Shown: piece after piece, positions 9,900-18,146 of the stretch
Layout: the number at the start of each line of letters is the position of its first letter
Position numbering within the stretch: position 1 is the first letter of the stretch
Source: an uncultured Acidimicrobiaceae bacterium
Lineage (GTDB): Bacteria; Actinomycetota; Acidimicrobiia; Acidimicrobiales; Ilumatobacteraceae
Assembly (NCBI GenBank): GCA_903919455.1
Contig: CAIXIJ010000018.1
Span: forward strand, 33,934 to 97,933
Reading direction: 5' to 3'
DNA length: 64,000 nucleotides
The notes under the pieces: generated by a model
Databases searched by the model: none
Seen by the model: only the letters and a program-made list of their open reading frames with translations
What the model was told of the DNA's origin: nothing
Made by a program: the position numbers and the translations under genes

Positions 9900-10789
9900 G
9901 CTGCAGCCTGCGGATCGGTGCCGCGGCGCAACACGTAGACGGGCCGGTCCAGCAACTCGGAGACCCATTCCTGGGCGAGGTGGGCACGCTCGGTGGGCAG
10001 TGCCGGCTCCCAGAAACGCTCGAGTGCTTCTTCGGCAGAGACCCGCCGAAGCGACAGCTCAGGTGATGGGTCCAGCAACACCACCGCTGCGGCGTTCATC
10101 GTGATGAGTTGCTGCGACTCGGGCGGCAACACGGGAACCTTGCGACCTTCTGCGGCCGGGTGCGGCACGGTGGCCAGGTCAGCCAGTTCGGGGAACCGCG
10201 AGGCTGCGTCTTCGGTCATCATCATCCGCCACGGATAGCCGGCAAACCGCTCCGCCGGACTCCCGGTGGCGGCGTAGAGCCAGTCGTCGCTACACACCGA
10301 CATGCCGAGGCGCATGCACGAGTAGGTGAGCGTGCTCTTGCCTGCGCCCGACGGCCCACGCAGCACCAAGCCCACACCATCGTGAGCCACGAGCGCGCTA
10401 TGCATTGCATGCAGTTGCCCGCGACGCACATGGAACGCCGTGAATGCGGCCTCCACGAACAACCGCAGTGCATCCTGCTCGGCCAGGATGGACTCAGGCA
10501 GTTGCAGCATGGCGACGGCGAACTCGTAGTGCAGGGTGGCGACCGCCGTGCCACAACGCACCACCAACGTCTCGTCGCCATCGTCAGCAGTCATAACGGG
10601 CCACGCCGGGTCGATGTCGGGGTCGTTGCCCACCACCACGCAGCGCACGTCGAGATCGCCCGTCACACCCATGTCGGCCGGGTAACGCGCCAGTCCGGCC
10701 GCCACTGCGGCGCGCAGTTCCTCCGGTGCGTCGTGCAGACGCACCGCGGCGCCCATGGGTTGATGTTCGACAGATGCGAGTGGCGACAC
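9863..10789 (-). CDS. HPr kinase-like (HprK-related) P-loop protein
   Basis: HSALVAHDGVGLVLRGPSGAGKSTLTYSCMRLGMSVCSDDWLYA: P-loop plus DD motif of HprK-like kinases. Confidence 0.75.
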   Translation of the reverse strand: MSPLASVEHQPMGAAVRLHDAPEELRAAVAAGLARYPADMGVTGDLDVRCVVVGNDPDIDPAWPVMTADDGDETLVVRCGTAVATLHYEFAVAMLQLPESILAEQDALRLFVEAAFTAFHVRRGQLHAMHSALVAHDGVGLVLRGPSGAGKSTLTYSCMRLGMSVCSDDWLYAATGSPAERFAGYPWRMMMTEDAASRFPELADLATVPHPAAEGRKVPVLPPESQQLITMNAAAVVLLDPSPELSLRRVSAEEALERFWEPALPTERAHLAQEWVSELLDRPVYVLRRGTDPQAAAQALRDLAVSLR

Positions 10790-10807
10790 GCCTGGAAGGC
10801 TAGGGCC

Positions 10808-11506
10808 TCAGACGAGCGCTGGAACCTGGGATTCAATCCAGCCCTGGAGGTGCGGAGTGCACTCCACGCTCGTGATCAGGCTGTAACGAGGCGTGGTGCT
10901 GTTGTGCACCACCACATGCCAGAGGCGCTGGGTGTCCACCACGAAGCGGGCGAACCTCGGCAGCGGTACCCGCCGCTCGGTGCTGGGGATGGGCAGATGG
11001 TCCTCGTCGAGATCCATCAGCAGCATGTAGCTGTCGGGGTCGTCGGTGAGTTCGATCCAGCTCCGCACCACCCAGCCGGTGCCGGCCGGGTTGAACCGGT
11101 TGTTGTCGTCGCGGTGGAAGCTCTTCAGCGCCTGCTCATGATCCTGGGGCTCGAGCTTGATGATGCGCACCCGGCCGAAGTTGGCGCCGATGCTGTCGAC
11201 GTACGCCTTCAGGGTGGGGGCCTTCTCTGCGTTGGGCGTCCAGAGAGCGTCCTTGTCGGTCTTGCCCTTGTCCCAGAAACCACGGCAGTCGAGCGTGCCG
11301 TCGGCCGACGCGAGCGGCGCGAAGTTGGTGTCGCCACCGCTCTTCCAGTCCATGTACTCCAGACCCTCCCACTCCTCGGTGGGAATCTCCCCCGGATAGG
11401 GAGTGAGGGCCACGAAGCCGGTCTCCTCGAGGGCGGGGCAGATGTAGTGCTCGGAACGGAGCGGAATGTCGACGCTCCAGTGCTCTTTGGTCGGCCAAAA
11501 GCTCAT
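10808..11506 (-). CDS. Uncharacterised protein, possible HxD...H (2OG-Fe(II)/aspartyl-hydroxylase-like) cupin fold
   Basis: Clean ORF with FHRDDNNR (HxD) and LWHVVVHNSTTPRYSLI (distal H, downstream R); family assignment tentative. Confidence 0.5.
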   Translation of the reverse strand: MSFWPTKEHWSVDIPLRSEHYICPALEETGFVALTPYPGEIPTEEWEGLEYMDWKSGGDTNFAPLASADGTLDCRGFWDKGKTDKDALWTPNAEKAPTLKAYVDSIGANFGRVRIIKLEPQDHEQALKSFHRDDNNRFNPAGTGWVVRSWIELTDDPDSYMLLMDLDEDHLPIPSTERRVPLPRFARFVVDTQRLWHVVVHNSTTPRYSLITSVECTPHLQGWIESQVPALV

Positions 11507-11542
11507 GCCCCGTAGCCTACCCCGACTCCTTTTTGACTGTCA

Positions 11543-11556
11543 GGGACTTCGGTCCC
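11543..11556. promoter_or_regulatory. DosR-like dyad GGGACTTCGGTCCC upstream of the 10808-11506 gene (alternatively a tetraloop hairpin)
   Basis: Perfect GGGAC-N4-GTCCC dyad centred about 43 bp upstream of the minus-strand start at 11506; 12/14 match to GGGACTWWAGTCCC. Confidence 0.4.
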
Positions 11557-11564
11557 ATGCATCG

Positions 11565-11951
11565 TCAGCGCACCGAGCGCCGTTCCATCTTCGGGATACC
11601 GGGCGTGGTGTCGTTGATGGCCCAACTGATGATGACGTGCGGAGTGATGCGGAAGCGGGGAGCGCCATCCGCCTCCTCGATCGCCGCAGAGCCGACGATC
11701 TTGATCCCGCGCGGCGACCACGGATCGGTGGTGGCGAGATCGTCGATCACCAGGGTGGCCTGCGGGTTGCTCTGGATGTTTCGGTATCGCACCGTGTGCG
11801 TGATGTCGAAACCTCCGCTGACGATGTCGTCACCGTCGACACCGAACACCACCGGCGCAACATCGGGTTTGCCCGTCGGCGACGCCGTGGCGAAGCGCAT
11901 CAGGGGCTGCGTGCGCAGGTACTCGAGTTCGGCCGTAGTGAATGCGCTCAT
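11565..11951 (-). CDS. PPOX class F420-dependent oxidoreductase (pyridoxamine 5'-phosphate oxidase fold)
   Basis: FTTAELEYLRTQPLMRFATASPTGKPDVAPVVFGVDGDDIV...PWSPRGIKIVGSA. Confidence 0.88.
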   Translation of the reverse strand: MSAFTTAELEYLRTQPLMRFATASPTGKPDVAPVVFGVDGDDIVSGGFDITHTVRYRNIQSNPQATLVIDDLATTDPWSPRGIKIVGSAAIEEADGAPRFRITPHVIISWAINDTTPGIPKMERRSVR

Positions 11952-12094
11952 GACGCACCACCGGGCACCGTCGGAGCGCCAAGCGGAACGACGTCGAGGT
12001 CCCACCACTTCGCCCGTTCTTCGCCAACGACGGCAACGACCTCGTCCATCACCGTGCCCTGCTTGAAGGTGCTGACCACCATGAATGCTGCCAT
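11948..12094 (-). CDS. 48-aa ORF, possible internally deleted muconolactone-isomerase/ABM-like small protein
   Basis: Own translation of minus strand: MAAFMVVSTFKQGTVMDEVVAVVGEERAKWWDLDVVPLGAPTVPGGAS*; overlaps the PPOX start by ATGA. Below the length cutoff of the supplied ORF track. Confidence 0.55.
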   Translation of the reverse strand: MAAFMVVSTFKQGTVMDEVVAVVGEERAKWWDLDVVPLGAPTVPGGAS

Positions 12095-12171
12095 GTGCTT
12101 CGGGTTCCCCTTGTTGTTCGACGTCGTCGCGATCTTCTGTCTCGACGATTCGTCCTCCCGGCACTCTCACA

Positions 12172-12189
12172 CCTCAACAAGAGTTGAGG
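12172..12189. promoter_or_regulatory. SoxR operator (soxbox)-like palindrome CCTCAACAAGAGTTGAGG
   Basis: CCTCAA-N6-TTGAGG, same 18-bp geometry as the canonical soxbox; 20 bp before the soxR start. Confidence 0.8.
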
Positions 12190-12209
12190 TCAAGCGGTAT
12201 CTTCGACTG

Positions 12210-12728
12210 ATGCCCCGAGGTCACACGTCATTTCACGAATGGTCGGTCGGTCAGGTGGCCCAGCGGAGCGGGATCTCCATCTCTGCGCTCCACTTCTACG
12301 AGCGCGAAGGCTTGATCCTGAGCGCCAGAAACAGCGGCAACCAGCGGCGTTACGGCCGCGACACCCTGCGTCGACTTGCCTTCATCCGCGCGTCGCAACG
12401 CGTGGGGATCCCGCTCGCCTCCATCAGGCAGGCGCTCGACGAACTGCCGCAGCAGCGAACCCCCCGCGAGGACGACTGGGCTGCGGTGGCAATCCGCTGG
12501 CGCGCGGTGCTCGACGATCAGCTCGAGCAGCTCGAACGGCTACGCGACGACCTCACCACCTGCATCGGCTGCGGATGTCTGTCGTTCCAGCGATGCCTGC
12601 TGGTGAACCCCGCCGATGCAATGTCGCACGAGGGACCAGGACCACGACGTCTCCTACCCGGAACACCTCGGCCGGAGCCGGTGGGCCCCATTTCAGCACT
12701 CGGAGACCTCAACCACGAGCGCCCCTAG
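12210..12728 (+). CDS. soxR: Redox-sensitive transcriptional activator SoxR (MerR family)
   Basis: MerR HTH (WSVGQVAQRSGISISALHFYEREGLI) and CIGCGCLSFQRC [2Fe-2S] motif characteristic of SoxR. Confidence 0.93.
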   Translation: MPRGHTSFHEWSVGQVAQRSGISISALHFYEREGLILSARNSGNQRRYGRDTLRRLAFIRASQRVGIPLASIRQALDELPQQRTPREDDWAAVAIRWRAVLDDQLEQLERLRDDLTTCIGCGCLSFQRCLLVNPADAMSHEGPGPRRLLPGTPRPEPVGPISALGDLNHERP

Positions 12729-12760
12729 CGGGCACACCACGCTCCGGCCGTCATCCGCCG

Positions 12761-12871
12761 GGAGGTTTCGCGCCCACGGGCGCGGGACCTCCCAAACCCG
12801 GGTCACTCCGCGCCCGTGGGAGCGAACGGTCCCACCAAGGGGACGAAACGCGCCCAACCCCACGGGCGCGC
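12761..12871. repeat. Intergenic GC-rich 40-bp unit repeat (about 2.5 degenerate units) with hairpins
   Basis: Units GGGCGCGGGACCTCCCAAACCCGGGTCACTCCGCGCCCGT (12778-12817) and GGGAGCGAACGGTCCCACCAAGGGGACGAAACGCGCCCAA (12818-12857), preceded by inverted GGAGGTTTCGCGCCCAC. Confidence 0.75.
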
Positions 12872-12930
12872 GGCTGGCGTTCTGCGCTACCTCAGGTTGC
12901 AATGGGACTCACGCCCAGCGACGAGTCGGG

Positions 12931-13299
12931 TCAGGGGGCAGCGGTGCTGGAGGTGGCGGGCGGCAGCGTGTCGACCACCTGTTTCGGCGGCGGAATCTTC
13001 AGTTCCTGCCCCAACTCCACATGGTCCGGGTCGGTGATGCCGTTCACGGCCATCAACTCGACCTGGTCCACATTGAACCGGACCGCGATCTTGCTGAGCG
13101 TGTCGCCCGACTGCACGCGGTAGAACGTGACGGTCGTGGTGGTGGTGGCGAGCACCGTGGTACTCGTGGTGGTGGTGATCATCGGTGGCAAAGTGCCGCC
13201 CGCGATGCCATCGTCGCCGCAGGCCACCGCCGCCAAGGGCATCGCCGTCGTCAGCATGGCCAAGGCTGCCATCCGAGCACCGTTCACGAGCCGGAGCAT
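12931..13299 (-). CDS. LysM domain secreted/lipoprotein-like protein
   Basis: YRVQSGDTLSKIAVRFNVDQVELMAVNGITDPDHVELGQELKIPP; N-terminal signal with AVACGDD lipobox-like. Confidence 0.88.
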   Translation of the reverse strand: MLRLVNGARMAALAMLTTAMPLAAVACGDDGIAGGTLPPMITTTTSTTVLATTTTTVTFYRVQSGDTLSKIAVRFNVDQVELMAVNGITDPDHVELGQELKIPPPKQVVDTLPPATSSTAAP

Positions 13300-13347
13300 A
13301 GAGGGTCGGTTCGGTGACGCGGCACCCCGGCGCGTAGGGTCGAGTGC

Positions 13348-14259
13348 ATGACGTCGGTGGCATTCCCCGGGGCGGAAGCGCCCGTCCGCAACTACGACGT
13401 GATCAGTTCCGGCGTGCGCATCGCAGTGCACGAATGGGGCAACGAGCGCCACGAGCCACTGTTTCTCGTCCATGGCGGCTCCGACTTCGGCCGCACCTAC
13501 GAAGAGTTTGCACCACGACTGGCAAGTGCCGGCTGGCGTTGCATCACCTGGGACCAGCGCGGCCACGGCGACAGCGAGCACGCTGCGCTGTACGGCTGGG
13601 ACGCCGACATTCGCGACGCCGTCGCCGTGATGAGCAGCATCACCTCCAAGCCTGCGCCGGTCGTCGGGCACAGCAAGGGCGGGGCGCTGATGATTCAGTT
13701 GGCCGATGCCCAGCCGTTCCGCTTCAGCCATCTCATCAACCTCGATGGCCTTCCTTCGAAGCGACCGATGAGCGACGTGAGCGAGCACGAACGCACCCGC
13801 ATGGTGGCCGGCGACTTGCAGGGCTGGCTGGATCACCGCCGCACCACCGCCACGGCCGAACGCAGGCCCGGCACGCTGGAAGACCTCGCTCGCCGCAGAG
13901 CAAAGATGAACCCGCGTCTGTCGCTCGAGTGGTTGTGCCACCTCGTCACCGTCGGCGCACGGCAGGACCCCGACGGCTGGCGATGGAAGCTCGATCCTTC
14001 CATGCGGTTCGGCGGATTCGGACCGTGGCGACCGGAATGGACGGCAACTCGCTTGCCGGGCCTCGGCATGCCCTTCCTCGGCCTTCTCGCCGACGAGCAG
14101 GAGCCCATGGGTTGGGGCACCCGCCCAAAGGACCTCGATGGGCTCATCCCCTCCACAGGTCGCCTCGAAGTGATGACCGGCATGGGCCACTTCGTGCACA
14201 TCGAGCAACCCGAGCTGGTGGCCGGCATGGTGCTCGACTTTCTCGGCGGCGCGCGATGA
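13348..14259 (+). CDS. Alpha/beta hydrolase
   Basis: LFLVHGGSDFGRTYEEFAP, GHSKGGALMIQ, GMGHFVHIEQPELVAGMVLDF. Confidence 0.9.
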   Translation: MTSVAFPGAEAPVRNYDVISSGVRIAVHEWGNERHEPLFLVHGGSDFGRTYEEFAPRLASAGWRCITWDQRGHGDSEHAALYGWDADIRDAVAVMSSITSKPAPVVGHSKGGALMIQLADAQPFRFSHLINLDGLPSKRPMSDVSEHERTRMVAGDLQGWLDHRRTTATAERRPGTLEDLARRRAKMNPRLSLEWLCHLVTVGARQDPDGWRWKLDPSMRFGGFGPWRPEWTATRLPGLGMPFLGLLADEQEPMGWGTRPKDLDGLIPSTGRLEVMTGMGHFVHIEQPELVAGMVLDFLGGAR

Positions 14260-14903
14260 CCATCCACCACCTCACCCACAACAAGATCCGCCTGGCCCTC
14301 CACGAGGTGCGCCCCGGATCCGGTCGCCCATTGCTGCTGCTGCACGGCCTCGGAGAACAGTCGCCGGCCAGCGTGCCCGACGTGGCCGCCGCCTGGCCGG
14401 GGCCCGTGATGGCACTGGATTTCACCGGCCACGGCGCCTCGACGGTGCCGGCAGGCGGTGGATACTCGGCCGAGATTCTGCTCGGCGACGCCGATGTGGC
14501 GCTGGCCCACCTGGGTGAAGCCACCGTGTTGGGGCGAGGCCTAGGCGGATATATCGCGCTGCTGCTGGCCGGTGCTCGCGCCACGCAGGTGCGCGGTGCG
14601 GTCATCTGCGACGGTCCCGGCCTGTGGGGCGGCCCCAGCGGGCCAACCTCCACCAGTTTCGTCACCCTGGAAGACGCTCGAACCTGCCCCGATCCGTACG
14701 CATTGCTGGAGTTGTCGCGAGACCTGCGGCCCCGCGACTACGCGGCGCTCTTCGCCCGACTGGCGGTGGAGAACTCCGGGATGGAGGAACCCATCACCGT
14801 TGCATCCGTGGTGCGGCCGCCGTGGCTGGAAGCCGTGCTCGATGAAATGGGCGTCACCGTGGGCGACGCAGCACAGGCGTTGGCTACGTACTGCGCTGGC
14901 TGA
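14256..14903 (+). CDS. Alpha/beta hydrolase
   Basis: LLLLHGLGEQSPASVPDVAAAWPGPVMALDFTGHGAS, VLGRGLGGYIALLLAG; ATGA overlap with previous gene. Confidence 0.85.
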   Translation: MTIHHLTHNKIRLALHEVRPGSGRPLLLLHGLGEQSPASVPDVAAAWPGPVMALDFTGHGASTVPAGGGYSAEILLGDADVALAHLGEATVLGRGLGGYIALLLAGARATQVRGAVICDGPGLWGGPSGPTSTSFVTLEDARTCPDPYALLELSRDLRPRDYAALFARLAVENSGMEEPITVASVVRPPWLEAVLDEMGVTVGDAAQALATYCAG

Positions 14904-15948
14904 CGTAGGCGGCCAGTGCCACCAGTTCCTGGCGCGCCTCGGCCGTGATCGGCGCGAGACGGATGGCGGCCACCGCTTCGTCGGTGAGACGGGTGATCGT
15001 GGTCTCCAGGTCGGCCAGCGCTCCGGTGTCGATGATCACCTGCTGCACTCGCGCTACATCGTGGTCGGACAGGTGCTGGGTGCCCACCAGGTCGAGTAAC
15101 TGCGCCTGCGCCGGGGTGGCGGCTTCCACCGCTCGGGCCATCAACGGGGTGGGCTTGCCCTCGCGCAGGTCGCCTCCCACGGGCTTGCCGGTGACGGCCG
15201 CATCGCCGAAGGCGCCCATCACGTCGTCGCGCATTTGAAAGGCATCTCCGAGCGGCAGGCCGTACGCGCTGAGGGCAGGCAGCAGGACGTCGGCACGGTC
15301 GGGCGCCGCCATCACGGCACCGAGGTGCAGCGGACGCTCGATGGTGTACTTGCCGCTCTTGTAGCGGCAGATGAGCTCGGCCTTGTGACGGCGACGCTCG
15401 TTGCGCACGCTGCCCACGATGTCGAGCACTTGGCCGATGTTCAGTTCGATGCGCAACTCGTTCCAGATTCGCCACGCCTGGGGCGATGCCTCGGCCATCA
15501 GTTGATCGGCGTACACGAATGCCAGGTCGCCCACCAGAATGGCCACGCCCTCACCGAATCGCCGGGCCTCGCCAGCCCATTCGGCGTCGCGGTGGTAGCC
15601 GGTGAACACGGTGTGGGTGGTGGGTTCACCTCGACGGCTTGCGGCGTCGTCCATCACGTCGTCGTGGAACAGGGCGAACGCGTGCATCAACTCGAATGCT
15701 GCGCCGGCGTTGGCCACCATCGGGTCGGCGGGGTCGCCGCCAGCACCCACGAAACCCCAGTGGCAGAAGGCCGGGCGGAGTCGCTTGCCGCCCACGAGGA
15801 CCAAGCGGCCGATCTCCTTCACCGGCTCGGCTAGGTCGTCGTCAAACGCCGACCAGCGGGCCTCTTCAGGCTGCAGGAACTCCCGGAGTCGCTGCTGCAC
15901 ACGCGTCGCGATGACGCCGAGCGAGGGCGGGGCTACCGGTTGGGTCAC
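14884..15948 (-). CDS. Polyprenyl synthetase (geranylgeranyl/farnesyl diphosphate synthase-like)
   Basis: LVGGKRLRP, FALFHDDVMDDAASRRGEPTTH (DDxxD), GDAFQMRDDVMGAFGD. Confidence 0.92.
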   Translation of the reverse strand: MTQPVAPPSLGVIATRVQQRLREFLQPEEARWSAFDDDLAEPVKEIGRLVLVGGKRLRPAFCHWGFVGAGGDPADPMVANAGAAFELMHAFALFHDDVMDDAASRRGEPTTHTVFTGYHRDAEWAGEARRFGEGVAILVGDLAFVYADQLMAEASPQAWRIWNELRIELNIGQVLDIVGSVRNERRRHKAELICRYKSGKYTIERPLHLGAVMAAPDRADVLLPALSAYGLPLGDAFQMRDDVMGAFGDAAVTGKPVGGDLREGKPTPLMARAVEAATPAQAQLLDLVGTQHLSDHDVARVQQVIIDTGALADLETTITRLTDEAVAAIRLAPITAEARQELVALAAYVSQRST

Positions 15949-15978
15949 GGTGGGCAGGCTAGGGGCATTCGGGCGTCG

Positions 15979-16194
15979 TCAGTCGTCGCCCAGAGCGGCG
16001 ACCGCTTCGTCGATCTGCAACCGGGCGTTGCCGATTCGATCTCGGCAGAACGCAATGAGTGCGGCAGCGCGCTGCACCTGCGCTGCCAACACATCGACAT
16101 CGACGTCGGTGCGTTCGAGGGCGCCGAGAATCTCCTCGAGTTCAGCGAGTGCGTCGGCGTAGCCGGCGGCCACAGGGCCGGGGGTGCTGGTCAT
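15979..16194 (-). CDS. xseB: Exodeoxyribonuclease VII small subunit
   Basis: Small acidic helical protein (GYADALAELEEILGALERTDVDVDVLAAQVQRAAALIAFCRDRI) overlapping xseA. Confidence 0.88.
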   Translation of the reverse strand: MTSTPGPVAAGYADALAELEEILGALERTDVDVDVLAAQVQRAAALIAFCRDRIGNARLQIDEAVAALGDD

Positions 16195-17519
16195 GGGTTG
16201 GTCTCCTCCACACGGCTCCGGGCCGTGCCAGATGCGAACGTGGTGATGATCTGGTCGCCCGACTGCAGTTCGTCGGCGGCTCGGATGGTGCGACCATCGA
16301 TGGTGCGGGTGATGCTCCAGCCCCGCGCCATCGTGGTGGCGGGGTCGAGAAGGCGCACGCGTTCGGCAACGTGCTGCAACTGTTGCTCGGGTAGGTCCAT
16401 CCGCTGCGGCGCCCTCCGAACCGAAGTGGCAGCGGCGGCAAGGCGACCATCGGCACGCTCGAGCACGCGCTGGGCACCGCGCTGCACCCGGCGGGCCCGT
16501 TCGTGCAGACGTTCGTCGCTGCGCGACACGGCGCTGCTCACCCGCAGGCGAATGCCCTCACCCAAGCCGGCCACATCGGTGACCGATGCCTGCAATGACA
16601 TCGCAGCAACGTGACAGATCTGCGTCCAGGCGCCTTCCACCGACTGTTGGAAGGCCTGCACGCGCTCGACCAACGCTGCAGCACACGCCGTGGGCGTCTT
16701 CAATGCGAGATGCGCCACCTCGTCGGCCACGCTTCGGTCGATCTCGTGGCCGATGCCGGTGAGCACCGGCAGTGGCGATCGAGCGATGGCCATGGCAATG
16801 GCTTCGTCGTCGAACGTGGCAAGTTCGCCGCGGCTGCCACCACCGCGGATGAGCACCACGGCATCGAGATCGGGGGCTGCCGACAACGTGCGCAGCGCAC
16901 CCGTGATCTCGCGGACCGCCGTCTCGCCCTGCACTCGCACATCCACCAGCCGTAACTGGAAGCCCATTCCGCTGCGCTCGATTTCATGCGCAAAGTCGGC
17001 CCAGGCGGCGCTGGCTCTGCTGGTGACCACGCCAACCCGCAACGGCGCAACAGCCAGTGGCACCTGCCGGTTTCGTTCGAGCCAGCCGGCTTCGCCCAGT
17101 CGACGCAGTACATCGTCGCGTTGCAGGGCGAGCTCGCCCAGGGTGAACCGCGGGTCGATGGCGCTCATCTTCAGGCCGAGCGAACCGTTGCCAGCGAAGT
17201 AATCGAGCTGCCCGAAGATCCGCACCTTCAAGCCGTCGCAGAGTTGCAGGCCGTTCTTCATCAGCAGCGAGCGAAGCTTGTTGCGTTGCGGGGCGAAGAA
17301 CTGCACGTTGAGTTGGGCCTTGCCGTTGTCGGTGACTTCGGCGAGCCGGAAGTAGGCGTGCGGACCGCGCTCGTTCCAACCCTGGATCTCGCCGCGCACC
17401 CAGACGCCTTGGTCGAACCCGCGCCGCAGCACCCCGTTGATGGCGTCGGCGAGCTCGGACACCGAGTAGGTGGGTTCGGCCCCATCATCGGGCTCGAACG
17501 ACATCTCGCGCTGGCTCAT
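16191..17519 (-). CDS. xseA: Exodeoxyribonuclease VII large subunit
   Basis: YSVSELADAINGVLRRGFDQGVWVRGEIQGW, VLIRGGGSRGELATFDDEAIAMAIARSPLPVLTGIGHEIDRSVADEVA. Confidence 0.97.
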   Translation of the reverse strand: MSQREMSFEPDDGAEPTYSVSELADAINGVLRRGFDQGVWVRGEIQGWNERGPHAYFRLAEVTDNGKAQLNVQFFAPQRNKLRSLLMKNGLQLCDGLKVRIFGQLDYFAGNGSLGLKMSAIDPRFTLGELALQRDDVLRRLGEAGWLERNRQVPLAVAPLRVGVVTSRASAAWADFAHEIERSGMGFQLRLVDVRVQGETAVREITGALRTLSAAPDLDAVVLIRGGGSRGELATFDDEAIAMAIARSPLPVLTGIGHEIDRSVADEVAHLALKTPTACAAALVERVQAFQQSVEGAWTQICHVAAMSLQASVTDVAGLGEGIRLRVSSAVSRSDERLHERARRVQRGAQRVLERADGRLAAAATSVRRAPQRMDLPEQQLQHVAERVRLLDPATTMARGWSITRTIDGRTIRAADELQSGDQIITTFASGTARSRVEETNP

Positions 17520-18130
17520 TCAGACCACCCGAGGCGCCATGCTGGCGGGCCATCGGGCTGCAAGGTGAACTCACCGAGCGACCGAAAGCCCATGGTGGCG
17601 TAGAAGGGAAGGTTGCGAGCGTTGGTGCTCTCCAGGTACGCGCCCTGCCCATCAGCAGCTGCACGCGCTTGGCCCGCGGACACCAGCAGCCGGCCCAGAC
17701 CGCGGCCTTGGTGGGCGGGATGCACGCCCAGGAAGTTGAGGTAGTGGAACGGTGGCTCGGGCTTGTTCGCTGCGAAGGCTGCGAGACCTGCCCCCACCTC
17801 CGCGGCGCGGGTGGAACCCAACAACGCCGTCATGATCCCGCCGATGCTGGGCAACTCCGGGTACGGCTGGCGCCGACCGTCGGTGCGCCACATCGCTGCT
17901 GCGACCACCTCACCCTCGTCGCCCAGGATCACATCGATGGTGCCGACCGCCGCGAAGGCATCCACGAACAGGCCGATCCACATTGCGATGGCGTGCTCCT
18001 GGGCCTCGACCCCACGGAAGATCCAGTGCTGCATCGGGTCGTCGGCAAAGGCTGCGCCGAACACAGCCCGCACCTGCGCCACGGCAAGTGGAGTGGGATC
18101 CAACGGCTGTACGGACGACGGATTCGACAT
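17516..18130 (-). CDS. GNAT-family N-acetyltransferase
   Basis: LGVHPAHQGRGLGRLLVSAGQARAAADGQGAYLESTNARNLPFYATMGF. Confidence 0.88.
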   Translation of the reverse strand: MSNPSSVQPLDPTPLAVAQVRAVFGAAFADDPMQHWIFRGVEAQEHAIAMWIGLFVDAFAAVGTIDVILGDEGEVVAAAMWRTDGRRQPYPELPSIGGIMTALLGSTRAAEVGAGLAAFAANKPEPPFHYLNFLGVHPAHQGRGLGRLLVSAGQARAAADGQGAYLESTNARNLPFYATMGFRSLGEFTLQPDGPPAWRLGWSE

Positions 18131-18146
18131 GAGGGCAGAGGCTACG

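Noticed and set aside
11466-12209. N-terminal extension of the soxR ORF
   Set aside because: Runs through the soxbox and antisense to PPOX; MerR domain starts after the ATG at 12210.
12761-12871. Possible CRISPR array
   Set aside because: Only 2-3 degenerate 40-bp units with no distinct spacers and no cas genes; better described as an intergenic repeat.
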